A stretch of 37,190 nt of DNA, taken from contig JAIL01000248.1 in the NCBI GenBank assembly GCA_000725195.1, forward strand, positions 1 to 37,190, in the 5' to 3' direction. The position numbers and the translations under genes were made by a program. Origin of the DNA: Snodgrassella alvi SCGC AB-598-O02 (GTDB lineage: Bacteria; Pseudomonadota; Gammaproteobacteria; Burkholderiales; Neisseriaceae). The notes beneath the pieces were generated by a model. That model had not been told where the DNA came from, ran no database searches, and worked only from the letters and a program-made list of their open reading frames with translations. Shown piece by piece: positions 1 to 8,207 of the stretch (positions are counted from its first letter, which is position 1; the number at the start of each line of letters is the position of its first letter).

Positions 1-343
1 CTGTTTAATCCATTTGATTGTGTATTTAAGTTTAACCGGTATTAGATTTTCAAGAGTCCAATAAATAATTGCGACAATATATCTATTGCCAATCTTATTT
101 ATATTTAACAGCGAAATAAGCTGATTTTTCTGAAAAATCGTATCACATAATTTTTTTATAATTTAAAAAGATGAAGCGCTAGTATTCCAATATGCAGATC
201 AGCTTTAATAAATTATGCAAACAAATTAATTTAATAATTGATCGTGATTTAATTGAATGATAGTGATAGACAAATAAATTGGTCAGTCAGAATATTCTAT
301 GCATGCATAAAGTTCAAATTGAATTTAAAAAGATGATATAAAG
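1..343. other. AT-rich gene-free stretch with a short direct repeat
   Basis: No convincing coding region. A 15-base direct repeat (AATTTAAAAAGATGA) occurs at 160-174 and again at 322-336, the second copy just before the small ORF at 344. Base composition is far more A+T-rich than the housekeeping genes, as in the other accessory stretches of this window. Confidence 0.4.
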
Positions 344-556
344 ATGAATATGTTGATGATAAAGAAATCAGTAATACCAGATTACCAAATTTTAAATTTA
401 CCAAATCCAATCCATTTTTATGAATTTTCACTATTAATGACCTGCACTGTAAGAAAAAGTGTTGAAAGAAATTATAAAATAAATGAATTAAATGACTATC
501 AGGATTGTCATTATCTTAGAGGTAGGCCTAATAATGTTAAAACCGCGAATTATTAA
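344..556 (+). CDS. small hypothetical ORF, doubtful
   Basis: A 70-residue ORF starting with MNMLMIKK, with no signal peptide, membrane segment or family motif that I recognise. There is a possible weak ribosome site (AAAG) just before the ATG. The C-terminal half, with DYQDCHYLRGRP, looks more protein-like than random AT-rich reading frames, so this may be a real small gene or the remnant of a larger accessory gene. No function can be assigned. It sits alone in AT-rich DNA. Confidence 0.22.
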   Translation: MNMLMIKKSVIPDYQILNLPNPIHFYEFSLLMTCTVRKSVERNYKINELNDYQDCHYLRGRPNNVKTANY

Positions 557-1246
557 AACGAAATTATATCTTAATTTTAATATTGTTCTGAATTTAAATA
601 ATTATCAAAAACAAATGATCTTTCATGGTTAAGTATTGAGTTTGATAGCCATACTGTTTATCGGCAAAAGATTAGACAAGTATATATAACTCAAAAAAAT
701 GAATTCTAATAATTGAGATTATTTTAACTTGATTCTCTAAAATATATTCTTCAAACTGATTTTGATATTCAGTCGTGACCCAAAAAAATATATATAAATC
801 CAGATAACAAATTCAGATTTCTCTATTTGTTTATTTATTTTTTGAATAATGCAATAATCTATTTTAAATAGTTTAATAAAATTTTTATTGTTACCCCAAA
901 AAAGTAGATAAGTTCACAAAATCCAAAAAAAGTAGCTGACTATGCTCTATCACAATCTCCAACGTAATAATAATAAAATATATTTTTTTATAATTTATGT
1001 GTTAAGTATAGAATATTTTGTTAGATTAAAAATACACTCTCCTGTTTTACACAAATTTGTATACAGGTAGCAATGATTTCACTAAATCAGTTAATTAATA
1101 AATTTTGCTAGAATTTGCGACTATTTCCAGCAATTATATTAATAGAAAAAATGATTCTTGTTTAGAAAGATATCGATGCTGAGCGGATTTGTATACTACT
1201 TGATATCGATAAAAAATAAATATTTTGCTAATTCAGATAATTTTCA
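557..1246. other. AT-rich gap with a decayed gene fragment
   Basis: There is no intact gene here. The one notable stretch is 925-962, which resembles 1584-1620 inside the neighbouring membrane-protein gene (listed separately). Two near-identical A-rich segments, CCAAAAAAGTAG at about 897 and CCAAAAAAAGTAG at about 923, sit next to it. Confidence 0.4.
925..962 (-). pseudogene. decayed fragment of a paralogue of the 1247-1732 membrane protein
   Basis: Read on the minus strand, this stretch encodes GDCDRA, then a stop, then SA. The intact gene has EDCDRAGSAAF at the matching place. The shared DNA includes the 14-base run CTATCACAATCTxC plus the flanking A-run. The stop falls where the intact protein has Gly. 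Similarity fades on both sides, so only a short remnant of a duplicated gene appears to be left. The match is short and could be partly chance. Confidence 0.4.
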
Positions 1247-1732
1247 TCACTGGTTCAAATTTTTAAGCTTTGAACTCATACAATAAATCAATTTGGTTAT
1301 AATTAGAATAAATAATCCGCAAGTAACTATAAAAAAAATGATCAATTGTGAATAGTAAAAAAGTAAAAGGACTGAATTATTTATTATATCTTCAACTTTT
1401 GTGAAAAAGTAAAAGAATACTGTTTTATGCCAAAATATTAAAAAACTTACAAAACAAATAAACAAAAATATTAGGAATTTCAATGAAAAGGCTTTATTTT
1501 TAGAACCAGCTTTGATGTTTTTAAAGGATTTAATGAAATTTTTAATTATTACTACTAAAACGTAGCCAATACCACAATAACTTAAAAAAGCAGCGGAACC
1601 GGCCCTATCACAATCTTCAAAATAGTTCCATCCCATGTTACCCAACATATATATACTATATCCGACTATTATTTTTATTGATTCCTTCAAAACATATTTG
1701 GAGGAGATATATTTGATAATTTTAGTAATCAT
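1247..1732 (-). CDS. small hypothetical multi-pass membrane protein
   Basis: A 161-residue protein of no family that I recognise. It has a Lys-rich N-terminus (MITKIIKYISSK), then hydrophobic segments at about residues 19-32, 48-64, 84-101 and 122-148, so probably four membrane passes with a basic C-terminal tail (SSKLKNLNQ). The loop after the first segment holds WNYFEDCDRAGSAAF, the part duplicated in the nearby decayed fragment. Codon use is extremely A/T-rich, unlike uvrC downstream, which suggests acquired DNA. Small inner-membrane immunity proteins look like this, but no partner toxin is visible, so that remains a guess. Confidence 0.5.
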   Translation of the reverse strand: MITKIIKYISSKYVLKESIKIIVGYSIYMLGNMGWNYFEDCDRAGSAAFLSYCGIGYVLVVIIKNFIKSFKNIKAGSKNKAFSLKFLIFLFICFVSFLIFWHKTVFFYFFTKVEDIINNSVLLLFYYSQLIIFFIVTCGLFILIITKLIYCMSSKLKNLNQ

Positions 1733-1913
1733 TTGGATAAATTAGTTATTAAATATTACTGAGAATTATAATAATTTATTTATGTTAATGCAAAAAAATG
1801 TAGTCCTGCTACCTAATTTATAGATTCTCTTTAAACTATAGTGGAATAAATATAATTAATAATATTTGTAAACATTAATATGTTTTAATTCCATAGGCTA
1901 GTCATGTTATATA

Positions 1914-3776
1914 TTAATGTAAAGCGTCATAGATTTTTTCTGCCAGTGCCTGACTGATTCCCTCAGTCTGACTCAAATCATGTACACTGGCCGCAATAAC
2001 ACCACGCAAACCGCCAAACCTAGTCAATAAAGCCTGTCGGCGTCTGCTGCCAATGCCCGGTATATTATTCAGAGAAGACGTGATTCTCGCTTTGGCGCGC
2101 TTTTGGCGATGACCGGTAATAGCAAAACGATGGGATTCGTCCCGTACGGTTTGTAATAAATGCAGTGCCGGATTATGCGGATCAATCCGAATATTGCGAT
2201 GTTGGTGGGGAATGATTAATTCTTCCAGTCCTGCTTTACGTTCCGGTCCTTTTGCAATGCCGACAATCGGAATAGTAATACCCAGTTCGTGCCAGACTTC
2301 CAGCGCCATATTTACCTGTCCCTTACCCCCATCAATAAGAACCAAATCAGGCCACCCACCGATACTGTCATCATTATCGGCCAGCCGACCATATCGACGC
2401 GTCAATACTTCTCGCATCGCTGCGTAATCATCACCAGCTTTTGCGGTAGTAATGTTATAGCGACGATATTTACTGGGTTGCATGGCTTCGTTTTCATAGA
2501 CAACACATGAGGCGATGGTGGCTTCACCTTGAGTATGGCTGATATCAAAACATTCAATCCGATTCAGACTGTCTGTGTCTATATCCAGTAATTGTGCCAA
2601 GGCTTCAAGACGATACTGCTGACTATGCTGTTGTAAACGATGCTGTTGGATGGCCATTTGTGCATTTCGTTCCGCCATCTGTAACCATACCCGGCGTTCG
2701 CCGACAGTTTTATGGATATATTGAATTTGTTTACCTTGTTCTTGATTTAAAGCAGTGCGCAAATCTTCTGGCAGCTGAAAATTGCTGATGATGATTTCAG
2801 GTTTGTTTTTACCTAGATAGTGCTGAGCGACAAATGCATCACCATAATCCTGTAATTTTTCGGTTACCCGATAGCGTGTATCAGGAAAAAAGTTTTTGTC
2901 ACCCACGTGTCGTCCGCCTCGTATACTTACCCAGTGGATGCAGACCGTATCATTGTCTTCAGCCAGAGCCAGAATATCAATATCCTTGTTTTTGGTATTT
3001 TTACTATCAATAAATTGTTGAGATTGCATTAATCCTAATGCCTGAATCTGATCTCTGATTTGTGCAGCAGTTTCAAAATCCAGCTGCTGGGCTGCTTGTT
3101 GCATCTTGCCATGTAAGGTTGCAGTAAGTTCACTGGTTTTACCTTGTAAGAAATCAACTGAGGCACGAACACTTTCCTGATAATCCTGCTCGGAAATATG
3201 ACCAGTACAGGGACCGGAACAGCGTTTGATTTGATAAAGCAGACAGGCGCGATCACGGTGCTCAAATACGCTGTCTTCACAGGTACGTAAACGAAAAACT
3301 TTTTGCAGGGTTTGAATACTGTTTCGTACGGCATATCCATTAGGATAGGGGCCGAAATACTGATTGGGTTTTTTTAGGGTACCGCGATAATAAGCCATTT
3401 GCGCAAAGCGATGCCCGCTGAGCATCAGGTAGGGATAGCTTTTGTCGTCGCGAAATAAAATATTGTATTTCGGTGATAAAGCTTTAATAAAGTTATTTTC
3501 CAGAATCAATGCTTCTGCTTCAGAATGGGTAACAGTAATTTCTATTCTGGCGACTTGTTTTACCATCAGCTGAATACGCGGGGATAAATCGCTTTTTTGA
3601 AAATAGCTGCTGACACGTCGCTTCAAGTTAACGGCCTTTCCCACATACAATACTTTGCCATGTTCATCAAGCATCCGGTATACCCCTGGTAAAACCGGTA
3701 AATTTTTGAGAAACAAGGAGATGTTAAATTGGCCTGTTTCGGTAGCAGATATTGATTGAGTAGTGGAATCTGACAT
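1914..3776 (-). CDS. uvrC: excinuclease ABC subunit C (UvrC)
   Basis: Nuclease subunit of UvrABC nucleotide excision repair; it makes both incisions around a DNA lesion after UvrB loading. At 620 residues it is full length. The N-terminal GIY-YIG nuclease domain lies at about 22-105 (GVY at 31-33, YVGKA at 44-48). A UVR motif for UvrB contact is at about 200-235 (QQLDFETAAQIRDQ). The RNase H-like second nuclease domain contains ECFDISHTQG and LVLIDGGKGQ, and a helix-hairpin-helix pair (NNIPGIGSRRRQ) ends the protein. In many gammaproteobacteria uvrC is next to pgsA; here pgsA lies about 21 kb away. A terminator separates uvrC from the upstream DUF4124 gene, so it probably has its own promoter. 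Confidence 0.97.
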   Translation of the reverse strand: MSDSTTQSISATETGQFNISLFLKNLPVLPGVYRMLDEHGKVLYVGKAVNLKRRVSSYFQKSDLSPRIQLMVKQVARIEITVTHSEAEALILENNFIKALSPKYNILFRDDKSYPYLMLSGHRFAQMAYYRGTLKKPNQYFGPYPNGYAVRNSIQTLQKVFRLRTCEDSVFEHRDRACLLYQIKRCSGPCTGHISEQDYQESVRASVDFLQGKTSELTATLHGKMQQAAQQLDFETAAQIRDQIQALGLMQSQQFIDSKNTKNKDIDILALAEDNDTVCIHWVSIRGGRHVGDKNFFPDTRYRVTEKLQDYGDAFVAQHYLGKNKPEIIISNFQLPEDLRTALNQEQGKQIQYIHKTVGERRVWLQMAERNAQMAIQQHRLQQHSQQYRLEALAQLLDIDTDSLNRIECFDISHTQGEATIASCVVYENEAMQPSKYRRYNITTAKAGDDYAAMREVLTRRYGRLADNDDSIGGWPDLVLIDGGKGQVNMALEVWHELGITIPIVGIAKGPERKAGLEELIIPHQHRNIRIDPHNPALHLLQTVRDESHRFAITGHRQKRAKARITSSLNNIPGIGSRRRQALLTRFGGLRGVIAASVHDLSQTEGISQALAEKIYDALH

Positions 3777-3817
3777 GGTTATGCGACAAAAAACATGGTT
3801 TCAGGATAATAAGGCAT

Positions 3818-3854
3818 ATAAAAAATCCATAAGTTGTTATAACAACTTATGGAT
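3818..3854 (-). terminator. intrinsic terminator, 30-bp perfect palindrome
   Basis: Positions 3825-3854 form a perfect 30-bp palindrome centred on GTTATAAC. On the minus strand it is followed at once by TTTTTTAT, so it would stop transcription of the DUF4124 gene before uvrC. Confidence 0.8.
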
Positions 3855-3880
3855 GAAGAGCTATTTATCAAGGGTAAAGA

Positions 3881-4336
3881 TTAATTACAATTATTGCGTA
3901 TTTCGTCATCGTAACGTTTAATTAAGCTATCACGCTGATTAGTACGCAGATTTTCTGCTATGCGACGATTAATTTTCGATGTTTTGCAAGCTTCTTCACG
4001 ATTTTTACGGTTTTGTTCTTCGATTTTTTTATTTTGTTCGGCAGTTTTGCGGTTTTGTTCTTCAATTTGACGGTTTACTTCTGCTTGCTTTGCTGCAATT
4101 GAATCTACGTCTGAAGCAGAAAGCGAGGGATTTTGTACTGGCGGAGCTAATGATGTGGTTGAATGGGTCCGCACGTTAAATTTTTGCGCATTAGCTGGAA
4201 CCATTTGTTTTGGCGCGTCGGAATATTCATTATTTCCTTTTGAGTCACGCCATGTGAATACTTCTGCTGCATTGACAACAATAATAGTGCTTAGCAAAAG
4301 CGTTGCCAGCGATGTTTTCAGCACTTTATGACGCAT
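3881..4336 (-). CDS. secreted DUF4124-domain protein with coiled-coil tail
   Basis: A 151-residue exported protein of unknown function. The signal peptide spans residues 1-23 (basic MRHKVLK, hydrophobic core, cut near VNA-AE). A DUF4124 domain follows at about 24-60 (EVFTWRDSKGNNEYSD, the usual YxWxDxxGxxxYSD pattern). The second half is a charged helix with repeated EQNRK/EQNKK units at about 88-115, which should form a coiled coil, then a basic tail with two cysteines. DUF4124 proteins are common periplasmic or envelope proteins in Beta- and Gammaproteobacteria and no biochemical role is established. It is transcribed alone, divergent from guaB, with a strong terminator after it. Confidence 0.8.
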   Translation of the reverse strand: MRHKVLKTSLATLLLSTIIVVNAAEVFTWRDSKGNNEYSDAPKQMVPANAQKFNVRTHSTTSLAPPVQNPSLSASDVDSIAAKQAEVNRQIEEQNRKTAEQNKKIEEQNRKNREEACKTSKINRRIAENLRTNQRDSLIKRYDDEIRNNCN

Positions 4337-4431
4337 GTTTACATTTCCTTTGCTATTAACCTAAATATTTTACATATTATACGCTAAAAACATTCACTCT
4401 TTGTTGCTTATAAATACTGAACTGAGTATTT

Positions 4432-4460
4432 TTGCTAATTTGTCGTATTTTAGATAAAAT
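4432..4460 (+). promoter_or_regulatory. probable sigma-70 promoter of guaB
   Basis: TTGCTA at 4432-4437 and TAAAAT at 4455-4460 are separated by 17 bases and lie about 60 bases before the guaB start. Position and spacing fit; strength is unknown. Confidence 0.5.
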
Positions 4461-4519
4461 TATTCGCCAGTTCTGTTCTATCTATTTTCTTTTCTCCTCG
4501 TTCTTAAAGAAGCCTTAAC

Positions 4520-5980
4520 ATGCGTATAGTCGAAAAAGCATATACTTTTGACGACGTTCTACTGGTACCTGCTCATTCCGAAGTTCTACCACGTGACGTC
4601 ATTTTAAAAACTAGGCTTACACGCCATATTTATCTCAATTTACCTTTGGTTTCCGCCGCCATGGATACCGTTACCGAAGCAAAACTGGCTATTTCAATGG
4701 CTCAGGAAGGTGGCATCGGTATTATTCATAAGAATATGAGCATTGAGCGTCAGGCGCAAGCGGTAGCTAAAGTTAAACGCCATGAAAGTGGTGTGGTTAA
4801 AGATCCTGTGACAATCACACCGGATACGAAGGTTGGTGATTTAATCGGTCCGAACCGCAAATACCGTGTTTCCAGCTTACCGGTACTGGAAAATGGCAAA
4901 GTAGTCGGGTTGGTAACTAATCGTGATTTACGTTTTGAAAGTAATTTGGATCAAAACGTCAGCAATATCATGACACTTCGTGAGCGCTTGGTTACCGTTA
5001 ACGAAGGTGTCAGTATCGATGCAGCTCGTCAGTTAATGCACACTCATAAAATTGAGCGTGTATTGGTTGTCAGTGAAGACTGGGGCCTCAAAGGTCTGAT
5101 CACCGTTAAGGATATTTTGAAAAATACAGCATTTCCTAATGCTAATAAAGATGATGAAGGACGTTTACGTGTCGGTGCTGCTGTAGGCGTTGGTAAAGAT
5201 ACGGAAGAGCGGATTAATGCTTTAGTACGAGCCGGAGTGGACGTGTTGGTGGTGGATACTGCACACGGTCATAGTCAAGGAGTAATTGAGCGTATTCGCT
5301 GGGTTAAGCAGCATTATCCTGAAGTCGATGTTATCGGCGGCAATATTGCTACTGCTGCAGCTGCCCGTGATTTGGTTGCTGCCGGTGCAGATGGGGTAAA
5401 AGTAGGTATTGGTCCGGGGTCAATATGTACGACTCGTATTGTAGCAGGTGTTGGCGTACCGCAACTGACTGCGATTCATAATGTTGCTACTGCCCTGGCT
5501 GGTACCGGCGTGCCCTTAATTGCCGATGGAGGTATTCGTTTTTCCGGCGATCTGGCCAAAGCTTTGGCCGCGGGTGCTTCGGCGGTGATGCTTGGCGGCG
5601 TATTTGCCGGTACCGAAGAGGCTCCGGGTGAAATTGAGCTGTATCAGGGACGATCTTATAAATCTTATCGGGGCATGGGTTCGATGGGTGCCATGAGTCA
5701 GGGATCATCTGATCGCTATTTTCAGGACAATGTTTCCAGTACTGATAAGTATGTGCCCGAAGGAATCGAAGGCAGGGTACCTTACAAGGGTCCGATAGCC
5801 AATATCATTCATCAATTAGTTGGCGGTTTGCGTTCTAGTATGGGCTATCTGGGCTGTGCGAATATTCAGGAAATGCATGATAAAGCTGAATTCGTTGAAA
5901 TTACGGCTGCCGGCATGAGTGAATCCCATGTTCATGATGTACAGATTACTAAAGAAGCGCCGAATTATCATATGCGCTGA
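4520..5980 (+). CDS. guaB: inosine-5'-monophosphate dehydrogenase
   Basis: Oxidises IMP to XMP with NAD+, the committed step of GMP synthesis, in the cytosol. The 486-residue length is typical of bacterial IMPDH. The TIM-barrel core starts at residue 1 ([20 protein letters not shown]). A pair of CBS domains is inserted at about 92-205 ([27 protein letters not shown]). The catalytic loop is GPGSICTTR with the active-site Cys303, and the flap near 400 carries [10 protein letters not shown]. The gene stands alone: guaA is not next to it, and carA downstream has its own promoter. Confidence 0.98.
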   Translation: MRIVEKAYTFDDVLLVPAHSEVLPRDVILKTRLTRHIYLNLPLVSAAMDTVTEAKLAISMAQEGGIGIIHKNMSIERQAQAVAKVKRHESGVVKDPVTITPDTKVGDLIGPNRKYRVSSLPVLENGKVVGLVTNRDLRFESNLDQNVSNIMTLRERLVTVNEGVSIDAARQLMHTHKIERVLVVSEDWGLKGLITVKDILKNTAFPNANKDDEGRLRVGAAVGVGKDTEERINALVRAGVDVLVVDTAHGHSQGVIERIRWVKQHYPEVDVIGGNIATAAAARDLVAAGADGVKVGIGPGSICTTRIVAGVGVPQLTAIHNVATALAGTGVPLIADGGIRFSGDLAKALAAGASAVMLGGVFAGTEEAPGEIELYQGRSYKSYRGMGSMGAMSQGSSDRYFQDNVSSTDKYVPEGIEGRVPYKGPIANIIHQLVGGLRSSMGYLGCANIQEMHDKAEFVEITAAGMSESHVHDVQITKEAPNYHMR

Positions 5981-6069
5981 TTTTTAATATATAGCTCTTA
6001 TCATTTACTGGCAAATATTGATGGGGAGGTTATTTGTAAAAAATTTTGCAGGTATAGCACAAACTTGCA

Positions 6070-6098
6070 TTGCCAAAAATCATAAAATTGGCTAAAAT
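6070..6098 (+). promoter_or_regulatory. probable sigma-70 promoter of carA
   Basis: TTGCCA at 6070-6075 and TAAAAT at 6093-6098 are 17 bases apart. Transcription would start near 6105, leaving a leader of about 175 bases before the carA ATG at 6280. The leader contains a short ORF and two hairpins. Confidence 0.55.
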
Positions 6099-6109
6099 GA
6101 TTTGCTTCC

Positions 6110-6148
6110 ATGGTGAGATTATCTGTTAAGATAATTTCCTATCATTAA
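6110..6148 (+). CDS. possible 12-codon carA leader peptide
   Basis: ATG at 6110 opens a 12-codon frame (MVRLSVKIISYH) that ends with TAA at 6146-6148, one base before the leader terminator. Codons 4-9 lie within a small hairpin (arms 6118-6124 and 6129-6135). A ribosome at the end of this frame would cover the terminator's left arm, as in pyrimidine attenuation of E. coli pyrBI. No clear Shine-Dalgarno sequence precedes it, and the start is only a few bases from the predicted transcript start, so translation is uncertain. Confidence 0.3.
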   Translation: MVRLSVKIISYH

Positions 6149-6149
6149 G

Positions 6150-6193
6150 CACGTAGCTCACGTATTTTTTCGTGATGCGACGTGTTTTTTTTT
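6150..6193 (+). terminator. leader terminator / candidate attenuator before carA
   Basis: CACGTAGCTCACG (6150-6162) pairs imperfectly with CGTGATGCGACGTG (6171-6184) around a T-rich loop, and nine T residues follow at 6185-6193. This is a well-formed intrinsic terminator, but it lies about 90 bases before the carA ATG and downstream of the likely carA promoter. That position suggests attenuation; it could alternatively be the distant guaB terminator if carA starts further down. Confidence 0.65.
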
Positions 6194-6279
6194 GCCTGTA
6201 TTTGGTAACAGGAAGCGGTTTTTTGCCTATTAAAAATGAACCGAAAACTATCGGTCTCCTCTTACTTACAGGATTTTTC

Positions 6280-7413
6280 ATGACGACAAATGCAATTCTG
6301 GTGTTAGCTGACGGTTCAGTATTTCATGGTATTAGTATTGGGGCTGCTGGATATGCAGTAGGTGAAGTGGTTTTCAATACCAGCATGACCGGATATCAGG
6401 AAATACTTACCGATCCTTCCTATACCCGGCAGATGGTGACTTTAACTTATCCACATATTGGTAACACAGGCGTTAATGCTGAAGATATCGAAAGTGACAA
6501 AGTATATGCAGCGGGTTTAATTATTCGTGATTTGCCTCTGGTATACAGTAATTTTCGTGCTCAGGAAAGTCTAAGTAGCTATTTGCAAAGACACGGTACT
6601 ATTGGTATCGCTGATATTGATACTCGTCGCCTGACCCGATTGCTAAGGGATAAAGGATCACTAGGCGGGTGCATTATGGTTGGAGCAGATGCCAATATTG
6701 AGCAGGCCAAATCGCTGGCCATCAATTTTGGTAGTATGGCCGGTAAAGATCTGGCACAGGAGGTGACCTGTGCTGATACATATCAGTTTACTCAGGGAGA
6801 ATGGGCACTTGGACAAGGTTATCAGCAGTGTGCTGAAACACAATATCATGTTGTGGCTTATGACTTCGGGGTAAAAACTAATATTTTGCGTATGTTATCT
6901 GCTCGTGGTTGTCGGCTGACGGTTGTACCGGCAAAAACTAACGCCAGTGAAGTAATGGCAATGAATCCGGATGGTATTTTTCTTTCAAACGGTCCCGGCG
7001 ATCCAGAGCCATGTGATTATGCTATTGCTGCTATTGAGCAATTCCTACGCCATAAAATTCCTTTATTTGGTATTTGTCTTGGTCATCAACTCTTAGCATT
7101 GGCACTGGGTGGCCGCACACGGAAAATGTCGTTTGGTCATCATGGTGCAAACCATCCCGTACAGGATTTAGACAGCGGGCGAGTGGTAATTACTAGTCAG
7201 AACCATGGATTTGAAGTCGATGCAGCCAGCTTACCTGCTAACGTTCGCATTACTCATCAATCTTTATTTGATGGTTCACTACAAGGCATGTGTTTAACTG
7301 ATCAGCCAGCTTTTTCCTTTCAAGGACACCCTGAAGCCAGCCCTGGACCACATGATGTATCTTATCTATTTGATCGTTTTATTAAATATATGCAGTCAGC
7401 GGCTAAAAATTAA
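6280..7413 (+). CDS. carA: carbamoyl-phosphate synthase small subunit
   Basis: Glutaminase subunit that supplies ammonia to CarB for carbamoyl phosphate, which feeds pyrimidine and arginine synthesis. The open frame extends upstream to 6172, but the start at 6280 is preferred: [13 protein letters not shown] begins exactly where the family begins, AGGA lies 6 bases before it, and the upstream 36 codons run through the leader terminator. That gives 377 residues, the normal size. The N-terminal CarA domain is followed by the class I amidotransferase, with the nucleophile elbow LFGICLGHQ (Cys266) and the downstream [11 protein letters not shown] His/Glu pair. It is first in an apparent carA-leuE-carB operon. 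Confidence 0.97.
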   Translation: MTTNAILVLADGSVFHGISIGAAGYAVGEVVFNTSMTGYQEILTDPSYTRQMVTLTYPHIGNTGVNAEDIESDKVYAAGLIIRDLPLVYSNFRAQESLSSYLQRHGTIGIADIDTRRLTRLLRDKGSLGGCIMVGADANIEQAKSLAINFGSMAGKDLAQEVTCADTYQFTQGEWALGQGYQQCAETQYHVVAYDFGVKTNILRMLSARGCRLTVVPAKTNASEVMAMNPDGIFLSNGPGDPEPCDYAIAAIEQFLRHKIPLFGICLGHQLLALALGGRTRKMSFGHHGANHPVQDLDSGRVVITSQNHGFEVDAASLPANVRITHQSLFDGSLQGMCLTDQPAFSFQGHPEASPGPHDVSYLFDRFIKYMQSAAKN

Positions 7414-7458
7414 ATTTTAAAAATAATGATGACTTAACAGGAATACGCAGGTAATTGT

Positions 7459-8136
7459 ATGTTCGGAATTACTGATCTGGGTGCATATATAGCAGGTGCA
7501 ATAGCCATTATTCTTTTGCCCGGACCCAATTCTATGTACTGTCTGACAGTAGCTGGTAAAAATGGTGCTAAAAAGGCTTATTGTGCTGTAGCCGGTATTT
7601 TGCTAGGGGATAGTATTTTAATGCTGTTATCAGCTTTAGGAGCTACTTCCGTTCTCAAAACTATTCCAATTTTGTTTTTGTTTCTGAAAACGATTGGCGG
7701 ACTTTATCTGGCCTATCTTGGTTGTGGACTAGTGCGTGAGGCAGTAAAAAAGTGGCGTTTGCCCGATCAGGCTAATAAAACTACTGTTAATCCAACTCCA
7801 CCCATACCACCGGAACGCAAAAAACCTTCCTCCTATGCTTTGTTTCGGCATGCATTGTTTTTAAGTTTATTTAATCCGAAAGCAATTTTATTTTTTCTGG
7901 CTTTCTTTGTGCAATTCGTCGACCCAAACTATACAAATCCAGTTCTTAGTTTTTTACTTTTGGCCGTTATTTTGCAGATATGCAGCATCTCATACCTAAG
8001 TGTGCTGATCTTCAGCGGTGTTGCTTTGGTTAAGTGGTTTCATCATTACCGCAGAATAGCCGCAAGTGCTATCGGTGTGGTTGGGATGATGTTTATTGGT
8101 TTTGCCATGAAATTATGGACAGCAACTATTAATTAA
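7459..8136 (+). CDS. leuE: LysE/RhtB-family amino-acid exporter, LeuE-like
   Basis: A 225-residue inner-membrane exporter of the LysE/RhtB superfamily. The N-terminal signature is ILLPGPNSMYCLTVAGKNG at about 18-36, and the second conserved block is LFLSLFNPKAILFFLAFFVQF in the middle, close to E. coli LeuE (YeaS) as I recall it. About six hydrophobic segments are seen, with a basic cytoplasmic loop containing the unusual Pro-rich stretch PTPPIPPERKKP near residue 115. It lies 45 bases after carA and 71 bases before carB on the same strand, so all three are probably co-transcribed. Export of leucine or related amino acids is inferred from the family; substrate is not shown by sequence. Confidence 0.88.
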   Translation: MFGITDLGAYIAGAIAIILLPGPNSMYCLTVAGKNGAKKAYCAVAGILLGDSILMLLSALGATSVLKTIPILFLFLKTIGGLYLAYLGCGLVREAVKKWRLPDQANKTTVNPTPPIPPERKKPSSYALFRHALFLSLFNPKAILFFLAFFVQFVDPNYTNPVLSFLLLAVILQICSISYLSVLIFSGVALVKWFHHYRRIAASAIGVVGMMFIGFAMKLWTATIN

Positions 8137-8207
8137 TTGCAGTACAGCCATTATTAAACAGGCTGTATCTAACGAATACTATAAATGATTATTGAAAAGG
8201 TATTAAT

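Noticed and set aside
3035-3340. 101-codon ORF inside uvrC in another frame
   Set aside because: Entirely within the well-conserved uvrC gene and without recognisable features.
6172-6279. 36-codon N-terminal extension of CarA
   Set aside because: It overlaps the leader terminator, starts with GTG inside the hairpin, and the family N-terminus and a ribosome site fit the ATG at 6280.
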